Part shown: positions 47,562 to 57,526 of the stretch, one piece after another | Position numbering within the stretch: position 1 is the first letter of the stretch | Layout: each line of letters opens with the position of its first letter | Assembly: GCA_039619475.1 (NCBI GenBank) | Contig: CM077116.1 | Coordinates: 103,399,164-103,463,163, forward strand | Direction: 5' to 3' | Source of the DNA: Icerya purchasi | Taxonomy: Eukaryota; Arthropoda; Insecta; Hemiptera; Monophlebidae | Length of the DNA stretch: 64,000 nt | Position numbers and translations under genes: made by a program | The notes under the pieces: model-generated | Database searches by the model: none | Seen by the model: only the letters and a program-made list of their open reading frames with translations | What the model was told of the DNA's origin: nothing

Positions 47562-48495
47562 TGTACTCTGGAGAGTGGAATTATCGCGAAGAGGAAGAGA
47601 GGAGAATGAGATGGGGAGACATGTACTATTGAAATCAAAAAAAAGTAAGGAAGCTTATTGCGGGAAAAGGCATAAGGAGAAAACTTAGAGACCCGAGCAG
47701 CTATGTGCGCAAGAACCGGAATTTTGTGAGGAACGAAGCGGCAGTGGTCATTGATATACAGATAGGAAGAAATAAGTTTAGATGAAGAGATCGGGAGGCG
47801 TTTAATTAGAAAACGGAAACCAAGCAGAGATCTGCGGATAAACAGGGGTTTAATATTAGATTCGGACAAAATAGCAAGAATGGGAGAAGACATTAGGGTC
47901 CCAATGCAGAGCCGAAGACAGGAGTTTTGGATTCTATCAAGTTTGCGCAGGAGAGAGTTTGAGGTATTGCCCTATAAGAAGGAACAGTAGTCCAGTTTGG
48001 AACGAATGATGGATTTGTAGAGAATTAGGAGAATATATAGATCACCGCCTCACTTGAGAGGACATAAGGCTTTCAGGAGATTCAGTCTTTTAAGACAAGA
48101 TATATAAAGGTAATCGATATGTTCTTGGAAAGAGAGTCGACTGTTTAGAAAAAGTCCAAGATAGCATATGGAATTAACAGTAGGAATAGGATAGTTGGAG
48201 GAGATGATGTTTACCAGAGCACGATTATATGGGCGGAGGGGGAAAATAATAGAAGTAGACTTGGAAGGAGAAAGAGAAAGAAAAGCACTGGAGAGGGAAC
48301 TACTGAGGACTGATAGAGAACAATTAATCTCCTTGTTGGCCGTAGCTAGCTCGTCTGAAGTGGAGTAGATAAGGATATCATTCGTAAAAAAGAGAGAAGA
48401 AGAAGGAATGCGAAGAGTAGCGATATCAAGGAGATAAATATTAAAAAGAGAAAGACCAAGACAGGAACCTTGAGGCAAGCCGCGATAACAACGTC
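47534..48495 (-). pseudogene. LINE F RT palm and thumb
   Basis: From 48478 downwards: MPQGSCLGLSLFNIYLL, then LFFTNDILIYST where FADD has become FTND (first Asp replaced by Asn). SICYLGLFLNSRLSFQEHI and CLKRLNLLKAL follow. A frameshift near 48050 separates this from the connection region at 47893-47534 (SPILAILSESN, LGFRFLIKRLPISSSKL). RT would be inactive. Confidence 0.75.
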
Positions 48496-48500
48496 TGATT

Positions 48501-48838
48501 GTTGAAAAGGAGGGAACTCCAAAGCGCCTTTTAAACCCTCCCCGCAGTTTCCTCCTCTTCCATCTAACCGTATCCTATCTCCCTCTAATGGATGGGTTTT
48601 CAACAAATCTACTCCTACTCCGTCTAATATTTTCTCAAATCTCGCTAAGGACAATCCTACCTCGTTGGTCATTCTTAATTCCTCTCATCCAATTTCTTAT
48701 CCTTTAATTGAAAATATTTCTTCAGCTATCTTGGAAATACTCTCTTCTAATAACATTGCTTCTTCTTCTTATTTTTTCGACTCTTTATCTCGTTTCCTTT
48801 CCAGTAACGTTCAGATAAATGAATTCCTCTTTCTGTGA
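48501..48838 (+). pseudogene. LINE G ORF1, C-terminal fragment
   Basis: A plus-strand frame encodes NGWVFNKSTPTPSNIFSNL and SLVILNSSHPISYPLIENI, ending FLFL and stop at 48838. Pro/Ser-rich and pyrimidine-rich like the rest of the family. I infer it is the end of the gag-like ORF1 from its position before the endonuclease; no zinc knuckle is seen. Confidence 0.45.
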
Positions 48839-49592
48839 TTAAAAAAACAGGAAGGGAAGTAAGAAGATTGGGGCTGAATTTTCTTCTTTTTGTTCTCTTC
48901 TGTTTCTTTTCTTACACCCTAAATTCTTTTTACTTCTTTTTTATCTAATAAAATAAGATATTTAAATCAGTTGTATAACTGTTTAATTGTATTATTCAAT
49001 ATCTCCTCTTCCTTATTTGTAAATCGTGCAGTCGCCGAAGTGTTCAAAAACACCGTCGGGCTTCGGTACAATTATTACATCTTTTTTTCTTTCGAATGCA
49101 CTGACGTCAAGATAACTTGTTTAGTACTTGAACTCGGTTGTATTCGAATTATTTCTGTTTTCTCTCACATTTGCTGCTCCACTGGTTGAGTGGTGAGATT
49201 GACTAGCGCATAAAGCAAGAGAAGAAGCTTTGCGCAGCATAATCTAACCCTGATGGGCATTATTTCATCTATCAAAAGGTTTCAAAACCTTGTTGCTCTT
49301 AGTAGAATTTTTTTGCTTACTTTCTACGTTTTCCTACGCGAATGTACTCTTTCTTCCTTCTTTTCATTACTTTTAGAATTCCCTTTCAATCTATTAGCCC
49401 CGGACTTACTTTCTCCGAATTTCTAATCGTTACGATTTACTTTCCTCCGGTTCTCTTTCAACCTATTTCAATCCAACTTATATGAATGTCTTTATTTTTC
49501 TTTTTACCTTATACCAACCATTGTGCCTTTTTATTGTTTTGTCTTCCCCTTTTTCAATCCTTATGCTTCTAATATGTTCCCTGTTTCACCAT
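48839..49592 (+). other. Stretch between LINE G ORF1 and ORF2
   Basis: The second half (49230-49592) is pyrimidine-rich like LINE DNA. The first half (48839-49200) is different and could be an unrecognised insertion. No coding motif. Confidence 0.35.
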
Positions 49593-50147
49593 AATGGCTG
49601 TGTTCAATATACTTCAATGGAATTGCCGTAGCCTCAGAGCCAATAAAAATTCATTAGAGGGTATATTGAATATTCATAAAGTTAGTGTTGCTCTCATCTC
49701 AGAAACGTGGCTTCGGTTGGGCATGAACTTTAATATTGGACGTTATAAAAAAATTACAGAATGATGGGGGTGGTGGTTCCGCAATCCTCGTTAAAAATAG
49801 CATTCTTTTCAGCTTTCACAATGTTTCTCTAAACATTCCTCTTCTTCCCAACCAACCCAACATAGTACACATCTCTATCTGCACTTCCCTTCCGCATCCT
49901 ATTAACATTGTCTCTATCACCCCCTTATTTTGATCTTCGTCAGTTCCCTCTTTCCGTTTTTTTTAACTCTATCCCGCAACCATTTATTATTGGGGGTGAC
50001 TGGAATGCCCATTCGGCCTTGTGGAGTTGCACATCTTACAATTCTAACGGTTCCATCCTTGAGAATGGTATCCTTTCCGATAATTTAATTCTTCTTAATG
50101 ATGAGTAGTCCCCAACCTATTTCAGGAATCCATCAATTTCTAGTTCT
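49593..50147 (+). pseudogene. LINE G ORF2 endonuclease, N-terminal part
   Basis: Starts with ATG at 49593: MAVFNILQWNCRSLRANKNS and VALISETWLRLG (the NILQWN and ETW motifs of I-type endonucleases). A frameshift at the seven-A run near 49748 follows, then GGSAILVKNSILFSF, and after another shift at the T-run near 49960, PFIIGGDWNAHSALW (the GDWNAH motif with catalytic Asp and Asn) and DNLILLN. A TAG at 50106 and the palindromic insertion follow. It continues at 50533 with SSSLDLTFAS, including the conserved DLT. Confidence 0.8.
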
Positions 50148-50532
50148 ATGATATGATAAGTTATATATTTTAAAACCTTAATTTACGTTACAAAAGTTAT
50201 AGTTTTATATATTACACGGACACAGAGTACCTTTTAATTCGTTAAAACATATAACATTTATTTATATTAAATTATTTCCATGAATATGTCAAGTAGACGA
50301 AACCGGTAGGACGAATTTTTTATATATATATTTTGTGAATAATAATGTTTGTAAAACTTTTATTTTAAGTAATAATTTAATATAAATAAATGTTATATGT
50401 TTTAACGAATTAAAAGGTACTCTGTGTCCGTGTAATATATAAAACTATAACTTTTGTAACGTAAATTAAGGTTTTAAAATATATAACTTATCATATCATT
50501 GAAACAAACGATTACAGGAAGAAATAACACAT
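50148..50532. mobile_element. 385-bp insert with about 130-bp inverted arms
   Basis: Bounded by direct AATTTCTAGTTCT copies (50135-50147 and 50533-50545). Arms of about 130 bp begin TGATATGATAAGTTATATAT at 50149 and end with the complement near 50501. The 31 bp after the right arm (to 50532) are outside the palindrome. No coding. The long TIRs suggest a Mutator-like or unclassified MITE; the 13-bp duplication is longer than usual for these. Confidence 0.75.
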
Positions 50533-51203
50533 AATTTCTAGTTCTCTTGATCTGACCTTCGCTTCATCCACTATTGGTCTTAATTATAACTGGAGAACTC
50601 TTGCGGGTTCTTCCGGCGATGACCATGTTCCTATCCTAATAACTCCTGTTAACTTTTCTTCTCCGACTTGCTTCAGGCCTGAGGCCTCTACATTCTCCTC
50701 GGTGGAACCTTTCCAAAGCAAATTGAACTCGTCACTTCCTAGCACTCAACTCGACTCCGATCCCATACTCCTGTATAATTCCTTTTTAAACTCCACTATG
50801 TCTGCTCTTTCTCTAGCTTCTCCTACTCGTCACCAAACATCTAATAACCACAATAAAGCCTCATCTCTTTGGTGGAATGAGGGATGCAATCGCGCATTCC
50901 ACCATAGCCGTGCTACCTTTAGAACTTTTCGTTCAAACCCTTCAACTGAAAACTTTCTTGCTCATAAACGAGCGAACGCAAGAGCTAGGTATATACTCAG
51001 AGCCTCCAAAAGGTCCTCCTGGAAGAATTTCTGTTCTTCATTCTCTAGGATTACCCCTCTGTCTCATATTTGAAAAATGGCTAGAGCTTTCAAATCCCCA
51101 TCCTCCGAACGTCCCTCCAATCTTAACCTTCCTAAAGATAGCCCAGAATCATTTATCGATTCCGTTGCTCTTGCTTACGTAACTAACGTTGATGAACTCT
51201 ATA
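50533..51203 (+). pseudogene. LINE G endonuclease end and linker
   Basis: SSSLDLTFASSTIGL and GSSGDDHVPILI (the SDH-like motif, here GDDH) close the endonuclease. The linker frame from 50702 holds FQSKLNSSLPSTQLDSDPIL, ASSLWWNEGCNRAFHHSR and LAHKRANARARYILRASK, ending at TGA (51071) in the former HFWKM Trp codon. The next frame has MARAFKSPSSERPSNLNLPK. Confidence 0.8.
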
Positions 51204-52168
51204 TGTTCTTTCCTCCGTATACCATTTATAGTCTTCTGTGCCAGAACAACCAGGTCCTGTATATTTTGTTTAAATTTATTTTATTAAACGACATCCAAAT
51301 TTAACAACATACACTTATTTATTTTATTATCTAATTATTCTATGCAACTCTTGATGATACGTCATTGGCGTACTCAAGGGGGGTGCCACGGGGCCATTGC
51401 TCCCCCCAAAAAATCTTCGAAATCTTAATTTCGTTTTGTAATGTTTTGTTTTACTTATTTTTTTAAAAAAAAAACATACACATTTACATATTACAAATAT
51501 AATGTTACGTTTCTATTGTTATTATTACTTTTTTAAAAATAAAACTCGTCAGTTTTGTAATTTAAAAAAAAATAATATTCGTTAATTTTGTTTTTTTTTT
51601 AATTTTAATTTCAGACCACGGAAATAGATAGGTACTTAGTCGAGCTACCGAGTTACCACCCCCTAACTCATCTTCTAAATTCTAGCCCCGACCAAAAAAA
51701 ACTGCTGAGTGCGCCTTTGTGATACGTGATCCGTTATCCTAATTCTTGATGCCCTGTCATGTTCGAGAAACCCAACGTTTCTCGAACTCGACTTGGGCGG
51801 TTTTTCCTTTGTTATGATTTTGTGCAGACGTCGTGGACTATGCTGAAGCATTTGTGGTCATGATTGTTTGTTACAATTATTGTGTATGATGATTATAATT
51901 CCTATTTTATTAATTTTCTGGTTAGGCAAGTTCAGGTAATGTACCTTGGACTCAGTCTAGCCAATTTCTCCTTCCTAAAGATTTTATTCAAGCTCCGTGG
52001 GTAATGTTGAACATTTACGGCCATGGTTGTCTGTTTATAACCTTTTTCCCAATTAAATATTATGTATCCTTCATTAGTTGGCAGTATTCTTATAATAAAT
52101 GATTGGTGGCTAAATGGCTTGATAGTTAACTAAAGCCGGGCCATAAAAAAAAAAAAAAAAAAAAAAAA
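51204..52168 (+). mobile_element. A-tailed element of unknown family in LINE G
   Basis: Inserted between CTATA copies (51199-51203 and 52169-52173) and ending in an A-tail (52145-52168), so it was retrotransposed. It has no long open frame. Excluding the inner MITE it is about 600 bp. It resembles 58448-58917: TGGACTCAGTCTAGCCAATT is like CTGGATTCGTTCTGGCCAGT, and GTTGAACATTTACGGCCATG is like ATTGAAACGGTTGCGGCCATG. It could be a SINE or a 3' end of an unseen LINE; no tRNA-like head was found. Confidence 0.6.
51363..51719. mobile_element. 357-bp hAT-type MITE
   Basis: Flanked by TGATACGT at 51355-51362 and 51720-51727 (8 bp). The termini are CATTGGCGTACTCA and, inverted at the right, CAAAGGCGCACTCA (11 of 14 matching), the CANNGGCG form typical of hAT elements. 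A G/C-rich subterminal run follows the left end. No coding. Confidence 0.85.
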
Positions 52169-53246
52169 CTATACAACTCCACCACCACATAATTCCTCAA
52201 CACATTTCCTAACTTCCTCTTTCAATATTTATGAATTAAAGTCCGTCCTTTACAAATCTACTAGTCCCACGCCAGGTCTTGACGGAATACCTTTTCTGGT
52301 TCTTAGAAACTTGTCTGAGCAGTCCGTTACCTTTCTCCTTGATCTTTTTAATTGTTTCCTCTCCAGAGGTATAACTCACCCTCTTGGAATTCTTCTATCA
52401 TCATTCCTATTCCTACAAAAAGTTCTTCATTACGCCCTATTTCTTTGGCATCCTGTATCAGAAAACTGTTTAAAGGTATGTTAAACAAAAGCCTTGTTTG
52501 GTATCTAGAGCATAATAATGTATTTCTTAGCAATATGTTTGGCTTTCGGCTTGGTACTGGTCCTTCCGACTTTATTAGTCTTTTTGTCTCCCATATCTAC
52601 CAATCCTTTTTACCAAAAAAATTATAATTTGGCTTCCTTCATCGATGTATCCTATGCTTTTAATAATGTTCATTTAGCCACTCTAAAAGATAAGATGATA
52701 GCAATTAACGTTTCTTTGCACTTTACTTCCCTTATTATAAATCTCATGCAGAATCATTCTATCCACCTCTCTGCTCCATCTTTTGAAACTTCAAGAATGG
52801 TTTTTCGAGGTCTTCCTCAAGGTTCCTGCCTCAGTTCTACTCGTTTCAACATATATACTACCAGTGTGGCTTCTCGTCCTTTAAATTCTTCGTCTTTATT
52901 CTTTGCTGATGACATCTTACTTTTTGCCTCATCTCATACTGAATCAACCAGTGAAGAACTTAATTCGTCTCTTTCGGTGCTGTGTCATTCCCTTTTCTCA
53001 AACAACCTTTCTATTTCTCCTACTAAATCTTGTTATGTCATATTTACTCTGCGACCTTATAATCCTGCTTCTGTCTATCGGTCCCTAGCAAATACTCCTC
53101 TTTCGCGTGTTAATTGTTTTTGTTATCTTGGTATCTTCCTTGAAAAGTTAGTTACCCTTCTTCGAACACATCAAGTATCTCTTCTCTTCAACAACCACCA
53201 GGCTAAACCTGCTGAAGGCTTTAATCCCAACCAAATGGGGTGGTGA
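52169..53246 (+). pseudogene. LINE G RT
   Basis: Resumes with the linker and DGIPFLVLRNL, then WNSSIIIPIPTK, RPISLASCIRKLF, NMFGFRLGTGPSDFISLF, and from 52518 NLASFIDVSYAFNNVHLATL (first catalytic Asp), FRGLPQGSCLSSTRFNIY and LFFADDILLFASSHTES with both Asp. Frameshifts at about 52374 and 52607 are shared with LINE E. A further shift near 53140 breaks the thumb (NCFCYLGIFLEK). Confidence 0.85.
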
Positions 53247-54435
53247 TCCTTATATCCTTATTTCCTTATATAAATCCATCATCCGCTCAAAATTTGATTA
53301 ATGTTCATGCCTCTGTGCTAAGTATCGACTTTCTAAATTAGATGTAATCCAAAATTCTTGCCTTCGTCTATGCCTTGATGCTCTTAAATCCTCTCCAGTT
53401 GCAGCAGTCCTAGATGAATCTAATACACCACCCCTTTCTATTACTGTTGTTTTATTGCTATGCGTCTTCCATTCACGTCTTCTACTCTTATCCATTCCTA
53501 TCTTTCCATTTCTAGGAACTGTCGTTTCGCACCTAGGAAAATCCCCATTTTATCCCTCATCTCTCTTCGGCTCAGTTCGTTTTTTCAATCTCCCTTATTT
53601 TTCTTTCAATTTTGCCGATCTCTGCCATCCCCCAAATATGTTTACTGTACCTATGTTCTCTAAGTTCCTTCCGCAGGCTCTAATTAGACAGGATTTCCAC
53701 AGCACTATCAATTCTCAATTTCCTTCGCATGTAACCATGTTTACAGATGGTTCGAAGAAGCCGGATGGTGTCGGTGTCTCTTTTATACTCCCAGATTTTG
53801 GCTTTTCAAAATCTTTTCGCTTGCCCCCTTTCTGTTTCATGTTCATAGCCGTATTGATGGCTATCTTACTTTCCATTATTTTCATTTCCTCCAATCACAC
53901 TTCCACTAAATTCTTGATTATATCGGATTCCATGATCGCCCTTCAGGCCATTTGTTCTCCCCTTTCTAATCATTCCTGTGATTTTATCATGCTCCGCATA
54001 TGCCCACTTATCCACGTTCTTTCGTTTCTTCATTCCATTCAAATTGATTTGCGGTGGGTTCCTAGTCATTCGGGTAAAGCGGCGGACTCCTTGGCTCGGG
54101 TTGTTGCCTCTTCTCACTTCTTCTTTAAAAAAGTCCCATCGTCCAATCTCCTTTCGCTGTGCAAAGATTTTTATCTCAGGTTTTGGTCGGATATGTACGT
54201 TTTCTCTTTCTCTAACAATTGTTGTTTTTACCCGTCTGTCCAACCTAGCCTTCCTACCAATCCGTGTTTCTCTTTGTTTCCTTCACTTCGTCGTTCTGTT
54301 GTTGTCTCCGTTCTTTTTTTTTTTTTTTTTTATTTTTAAAATAATTTTCCCCCGGTTTCGTTTTTCGTTGGTTGCCTCTCCATATTGTCTTCTCCACTCA
54401 AACGAAGAGCATATTTGCGATACGGATCACGGGTT
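53247..54435 (+). pseudogene. LINE G thumb remainder and RNase H
   Basis: After GGGDPYILISLYKSIIRSKFD, a stop and a connection region, the RNase H lies in the frame opened at 53455: MFTDGSKKPDGVGVSFIL, FIAVLMAILLSIIF (the catalytic Glu position is Val), LIISDSMIALQAIC and IDLRWVPSHSGKAADSLARV, where part of GxxGNE is deleted. At 54310 a T-run of 18 or more replaces the normal LRLNHSLLP coding. Sequence then continues to CDTDHGF, where the Penelope element is inserted. Confidence 0.8.
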
Positions 54436-54502
54436 TATTAAGAGTTTAATAAAATAAACTTTAATAACAAAACAATATAGATCAATAAATTAGATAAATA
54501 CC

Positions 54503-54548
54503 TATTTAGAAACGTTTTCGGGCATAACCCATCATCAGCTAACACTAA
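54503..54548 (-). ncRNA. Hammerhead-like ribozyme motif, left Penelope arm
   Basis: The inverted copy of the right-arm motif: CTGATGA on the minus strand at 54538-54532 and GAAA at 54519-54516. The core is unchanged. Confidence 0.55.
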
Positions 54549-54705
54549 CTTAAAGGAAACTTAAAACATACTGAAGTGAATATAGGGAATACACGTGTAT
54601 ATATAGTAGATGTAAAGAGGAATAAACATGGCAGGTATAAAAATCTATAGGTTGAAAATGCTAATAATTAATATAAAATATAAAATAAAACAAGAAGACA
54701 AAAAG

Positions 54706-55512
54706 TTAAATTTTTATATTAAACAGTGGATTATTATTATTAGGTGTTTGGTCATTTAAAATATTATTTTTATATTTATTTATATAATAATTTTCTGCAA
54801 TGTTCATATTATTACCTTTGTGATAAGTGGCCAGGATGGTTACAGTATTTTCTATTGAATTAGGTTTATGTTTATTTTTAATTAGATGTTCTGCATAGGT
54901 TGATTTTTCTATTTCATTATTATTAAATGCTTTTATATGTTCTTTATATCTGCAATTGATTTTTCGCCCTGTTTGACCAATGTATGATTTCTCACAATCA
55001 GTACAATTTATTTTATATATACCGCTATTTTCGTAAATATTATTATTTTTTAAATTTAAGGTGTTTATTTTATATTTTAAATTATTTTTAGTTTTGAATG
55101 CTACATTTAAACCTTGTTTTTTGAATAAATTGGTTAATTTGTATATGTTATTGTTTATAAATGTGAATGTTATCCATCCTTTATTGTTAGTAGCATTATT
55201 GACTCTTAATTTTTGTATATATTTTGATTTTGATTTTATTTTGTGAATTAGTTTATCTATTATTTGTTCGTCATAACCATTATTTCTTGCCAAAGTCTTT
55301 AATATATTAATTTCTATTTGTTTTTTATTTATATTCATGGGTGTAGTTAATAATCTATTTATTGCAGTCATGAAGTAAGCATATTTATGTTGGTTTGGGT
55401 GATTTGATGTTTTATGAATTATATTATTAGTGGTGGTTTGTTTTCTATAAATATTATATGTTAACTTATCATTATTTATAGAAAACAAACCACTACTGAT
55501 AATATAATTCAT
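54706..55512 (-). pseudogene. Penelope GIY-YIG endonuclease, left arm
   Basis: 268 codons. Residues 1-55 are the end of the RT thumb and linker (KLTYNIYRKQTTT, IIHKTSNHPNQHKYAYF). The GIY-YIG domain begins with SGIYKINCTDCEKSYIGQTG (GIY at about 164, YIG at about 177), followed by R and the R-Y-K-E-H motif carrying the catalytic Glu, and NIAENYYI with the conserved Asn. The CTDC part fits the zinc-linked version typical of Penelope. The RT catalytic core is absent, so it cannot retrotranspose alone, although the endonuclease appears intact. The first residues cross the palindrome centre, so the Met is probably not a native start. Confidence 0.85.
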
Positions 55513-55581
55513 AAAACATCAAATCACCCAAACCAACATAAATATGCTTACTTCATGACTGCAATAAATAGATTATTAACT

Positions 55582-55949
55582 CTCTATTTGTTCGTTAGCT
55601 CGATTACGAGCGTCGAGACTACCTACCTGTACAATCTAGCTGTACAGAACAGGTAGCGTTCTTGGCAATTATTATATGTAACGCAGGTGTACACGCGCAA
55701 GATTACACTCGGAACTGATTGTAGCCGCTTGTTATCGCGCTACAAATGCAGCCCGTGTGTGTCTGCTGTGTACTGACCTAGCGCGCATATGATGGTGTAC
55801 GTGGTGGGATGCCACTGCCTTCCACGTGATTATTAGTAGAGTATTTATTTATTTAATTCTTGTAATAAGTTCGTCGTCGCTCGGGATCGAACCCGTGACT
55901 TCCATGTCGGAAGTCAAGCGCTCTAGCAACTAGGCTATCGCGACGACGT
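55582..55949 (-). mobile_element. 368-bp tRNA-headed SINE inside the Penelope element
   Basis: Inserted between TAGATTATTAACT copies (55569-55581 and 55950-55962). The left Penelope arm has the undivided target. On the minus strand it starts with a tRNA-like head (55947-55873), followed by a GC-richer body with GGAAGGCAGTGGCATCCCACC, similar to the AAGGCAATGGC..ACCACC core of many arthropod SINEs. There is no A-tail; it ends near ACGAACAAATAGAGA. The family is not identified. Confidence 0.75.
55873..55947 (-). other. tRNA-like head of the SINE (not a functional tRNA)
   Basis: 75 nt. The 7-bp acceptor stem GTCGTCG/CGACGAC is perfect. An A-box-like TAGCCTAGTTGC and a B-box-like GGTTCGATCC (one base short of the 11-base consensus) are present. 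The anticodon arm does not give a standard loop with U33, so it is a tRNA-derived polymerase III promoter rather than a working tRNA. Confidence 0.75.
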
Positions 55950-55968
55950 TAGATTATTAACTACACCC

Positions 55969-56601
55969 ATGAATATAAATAAAAAACAAATAGAAATTAA
56001 TATATTAAAGACTTTGGCAAGAAATAATGGTTATGACGAACAAATAATAGATAAACTAATTCACAAAATAAAATCAAAATCAAAATATATACAAAAATTA
56101 AGAGTCAATAATGCTACTAACAATAAAGGATGGATAACATTCACATTTATAAACAATAACATATACAAATTAACCAATTTATTCAAAAAACAAGGTTTAA
56201 ATGTAGCATTCAAAACTAAAAATAATTTAAAATATAAAATAAACACCTTAAATTTAAAAAATAATAATATTTACGAAAATAGCGGTATATATAAAATAAA
56301 TTGTACTGATTGTGAGAAATCATACATTGGTCAAACAGGGCGAAAAATCAATTGCAGATATAAAGAACATATAAAAGCATTTAATAATAATGAAATAGAA
56401 AAATCAACCTATGCAGAACATCTAATTAAAAATAAACATAAACCTAATTCAATAGAAAATACTGTAACCATCCTGGCCACTTATCACAAAGGTAATAATA
56501 TGAACATTGCAGAAAATTATTATATAAATAAATATAAAAATAATATTTTAAATGACCAAACACCTAATAATAATAATCCACTGTTTAATATAAAAATTTA
56601 A
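55969..56601 (+). pseudogene. Penelope GIY-YIG endonuclease, right arm
   Basis: 210 codons, identical in protein to residues 59-268 of the left arm: GIY at 106-108, YIG at 119-121, catalytic Glu at 133. Its upstream part (55490-55581, with IIHKTSNHPNQHKYAYF) is separated by the SINE at 55582-55949. The Met is an internal residue exposed by that insertion. Confidence 0.85.
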
Positions 56602-56762
56602 CTTTTTGTCTTCTTGTTTTATTTTATATTTTATATTAATTATTAGCATTTTCAACCTATAGATTTTTATACCTGCCATGTTTATTCCTCTTTACATCTA
56701 CTATATACATATACACGTGTATTCCCTATATTCACTTCAGTATGTTTTAAGTTTCCTTTAAG

Positions 56763-56812
56763 TTAGTGTTAGCTGATGATGGGTTATGCCCGAAAACGTT
56801 TCTAAATAGGTA
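56763..56812 (+). ncRNA. Hammerhead-like ribozyme motif, right Penelope arm
   Basis: The core CTGATGA (56773-56779), GAAA (56792-56795) and a following NUH-type site near 56801 are in hammerhead order. GGG...CCC between them can form stem II with one unpaired U; TTAG before and CTAA after the core can pair as a short stem I; stem III would be the short palindrome ACGT or AAACGTTT. Short stem III is typical of Penelope and newt-type hammerheads, which act as dimers. The extra U makes the fold non-ideal, so activity is not assured. Confidence 0.55.
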
Positions 56813-56910
56813 TTTATCTAATTTATTGATCTATATTGTTTGTTATTAAAGTTTATTTTATTATACCATTTTAACAAACAGGATGTATTCACCTACATAT
56901 TAAGAGTTTA

Positions 56911-57147
56911 TCTCTTCTTGCTGACTGCTCTGCTTTCTATTGAGGTTTGCTGAGACTTGATCTTTCTACTCCATATTACGCCTCTTATTTCCTATCTTTT
57001 CCCCGCTCTACAGATTTTTCCTATTATTTTTTCCTTTTTCCTAACAATATCTGACCGTATCAAGATATAATTGATTCCTTCCTATGCTAATTGTGTCTAG
57101 GTAAAAGTCCCCGGTTGACAGGCCCAAAAAAAGAAAAGAAAAAAAAA
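56911..57147 (+). pseudogene. LINE G C-terminus and tail
   Basis: Resumes after the Penelope insertion: TPYYASYFLSF-like coding in broken frames, ISDRIKI and stop near 57070, then GTCTAGGTAAAAGTCCCCGGTTGACAGGCCC and an A-rich tail. Confidence 0.75.
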
Positions 57148-57526
57148 AGTAAGCGGTACTAGATTTAAAAAAATTAACGATCGTCTTTTAATGTTTTTGT
57201 TGTTTTTTTGCTCAATTTTTTTGCTTTTTTGAAACCTCCCCCGAAAAGTAGTTCAGGTGCGCCACTGTTAATTTATATCCTTTGGTATTTATCTACCATA
57301 TTTTTGGAATTACCTGTTACGGCGCGGAAAAAAAATTCTTTTCCTAATTTATAGGTTGATTTTACACACCAATTTTGCTATATAAATAACGTATATTAAC
57401 AGAAATTTATTTTAATTATTTGTACTTAGATTTTTATTCATTTATTTACTTTTTTGTTTTTTTTATTTTTTCCCCGTCGTCGTTTTTAAATGCACTTGAT
57501 CTCTTTTCTTTTCTTATTAATCTAAG
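57148..57526. other. T-rich intron DNA with a hAT-type end
   Basis: GTAGTTCAGGTGCGCCACTG (57250-57269) reads inwards as CAGTGGCGCACCTG, a typical hAT terminus. The partner end was not found. Confidence 0.45.

Larger units (their letters stand above)
46711..48500 (-). mobile_element. RNase H LINE copy F (minus strand)
   Basis: 5'-truncated, starting at the RGLPQGSC box (about 48495) and ending in an A-tail seen as the T-run 46711-46749. Its purine-rich appearance on the plus strand is the mirror of the pyrimidine-rich coding strand of this family. Near the 3' end, after HILFECPAVV, the sequence jumps to the terminal GTTGACACCGAACCCACT, so about 200 bp of C-terminal coding and 3' UTR are missing compared with copies H and I. 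No target duplication was found. Confidence 0.8.
54436..56910. mobile_element. Penelope-like element, inverted dimer with 13-bp target duplication
   Basis: The insertion occupies 54449-56897 between TATTAAGAGTTTA copies (54436-54448, 56898-56910). The left part is a minus-strand Penelope 3' half; the right part is a plus-strand copy of the same half. They are nearly identical and meet at a hairpin centre near 55455-55495. Each encodes the linker and GIY-YIG endonuclease, and neither has the RT core. The arms end with a hammerhead-like motif and TTTATTTTATTA. 31 extra bp (56867-56897) lie between the right arm and the duplication. Head-to-head truncated copies and hammerhead motifs are known for Penelope-like elements. 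High arm identity says it is recent. Confidence 0.88.
48501..57147 (+). mobile_element. RNase H LINE copy G, near full length with three insertions
   Basis: The most complete I-like copy: ORF1 end, ORF2 endonuclease, linker, RT, RNase H, C-terminal region and A-rich tail (57126-57147). It is interrupted by a palindromic element (50148-50532), an A-tailed element (51204-52168) and a Penelope-like element (54449-56897), each with a direct duplication of LINE sequence. Without these, about 4.8 kb remains. It lies head to head with LINE F. Confidence 0.85.

Noticed and set aside
48400..48600. Twin-priming inversion joining LINE F and LINE G
   Set aside because: LINE G continues through its own RT, RNase H and A-tail, so the two are separate copies rather than one inverted insertion.
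55873..55947. tRNA gene
   Set aside because: The acceptor stem is perfect, but the T-loop box is one base short and the anticodon loop is not standard; target duplications show it is a SINE head.
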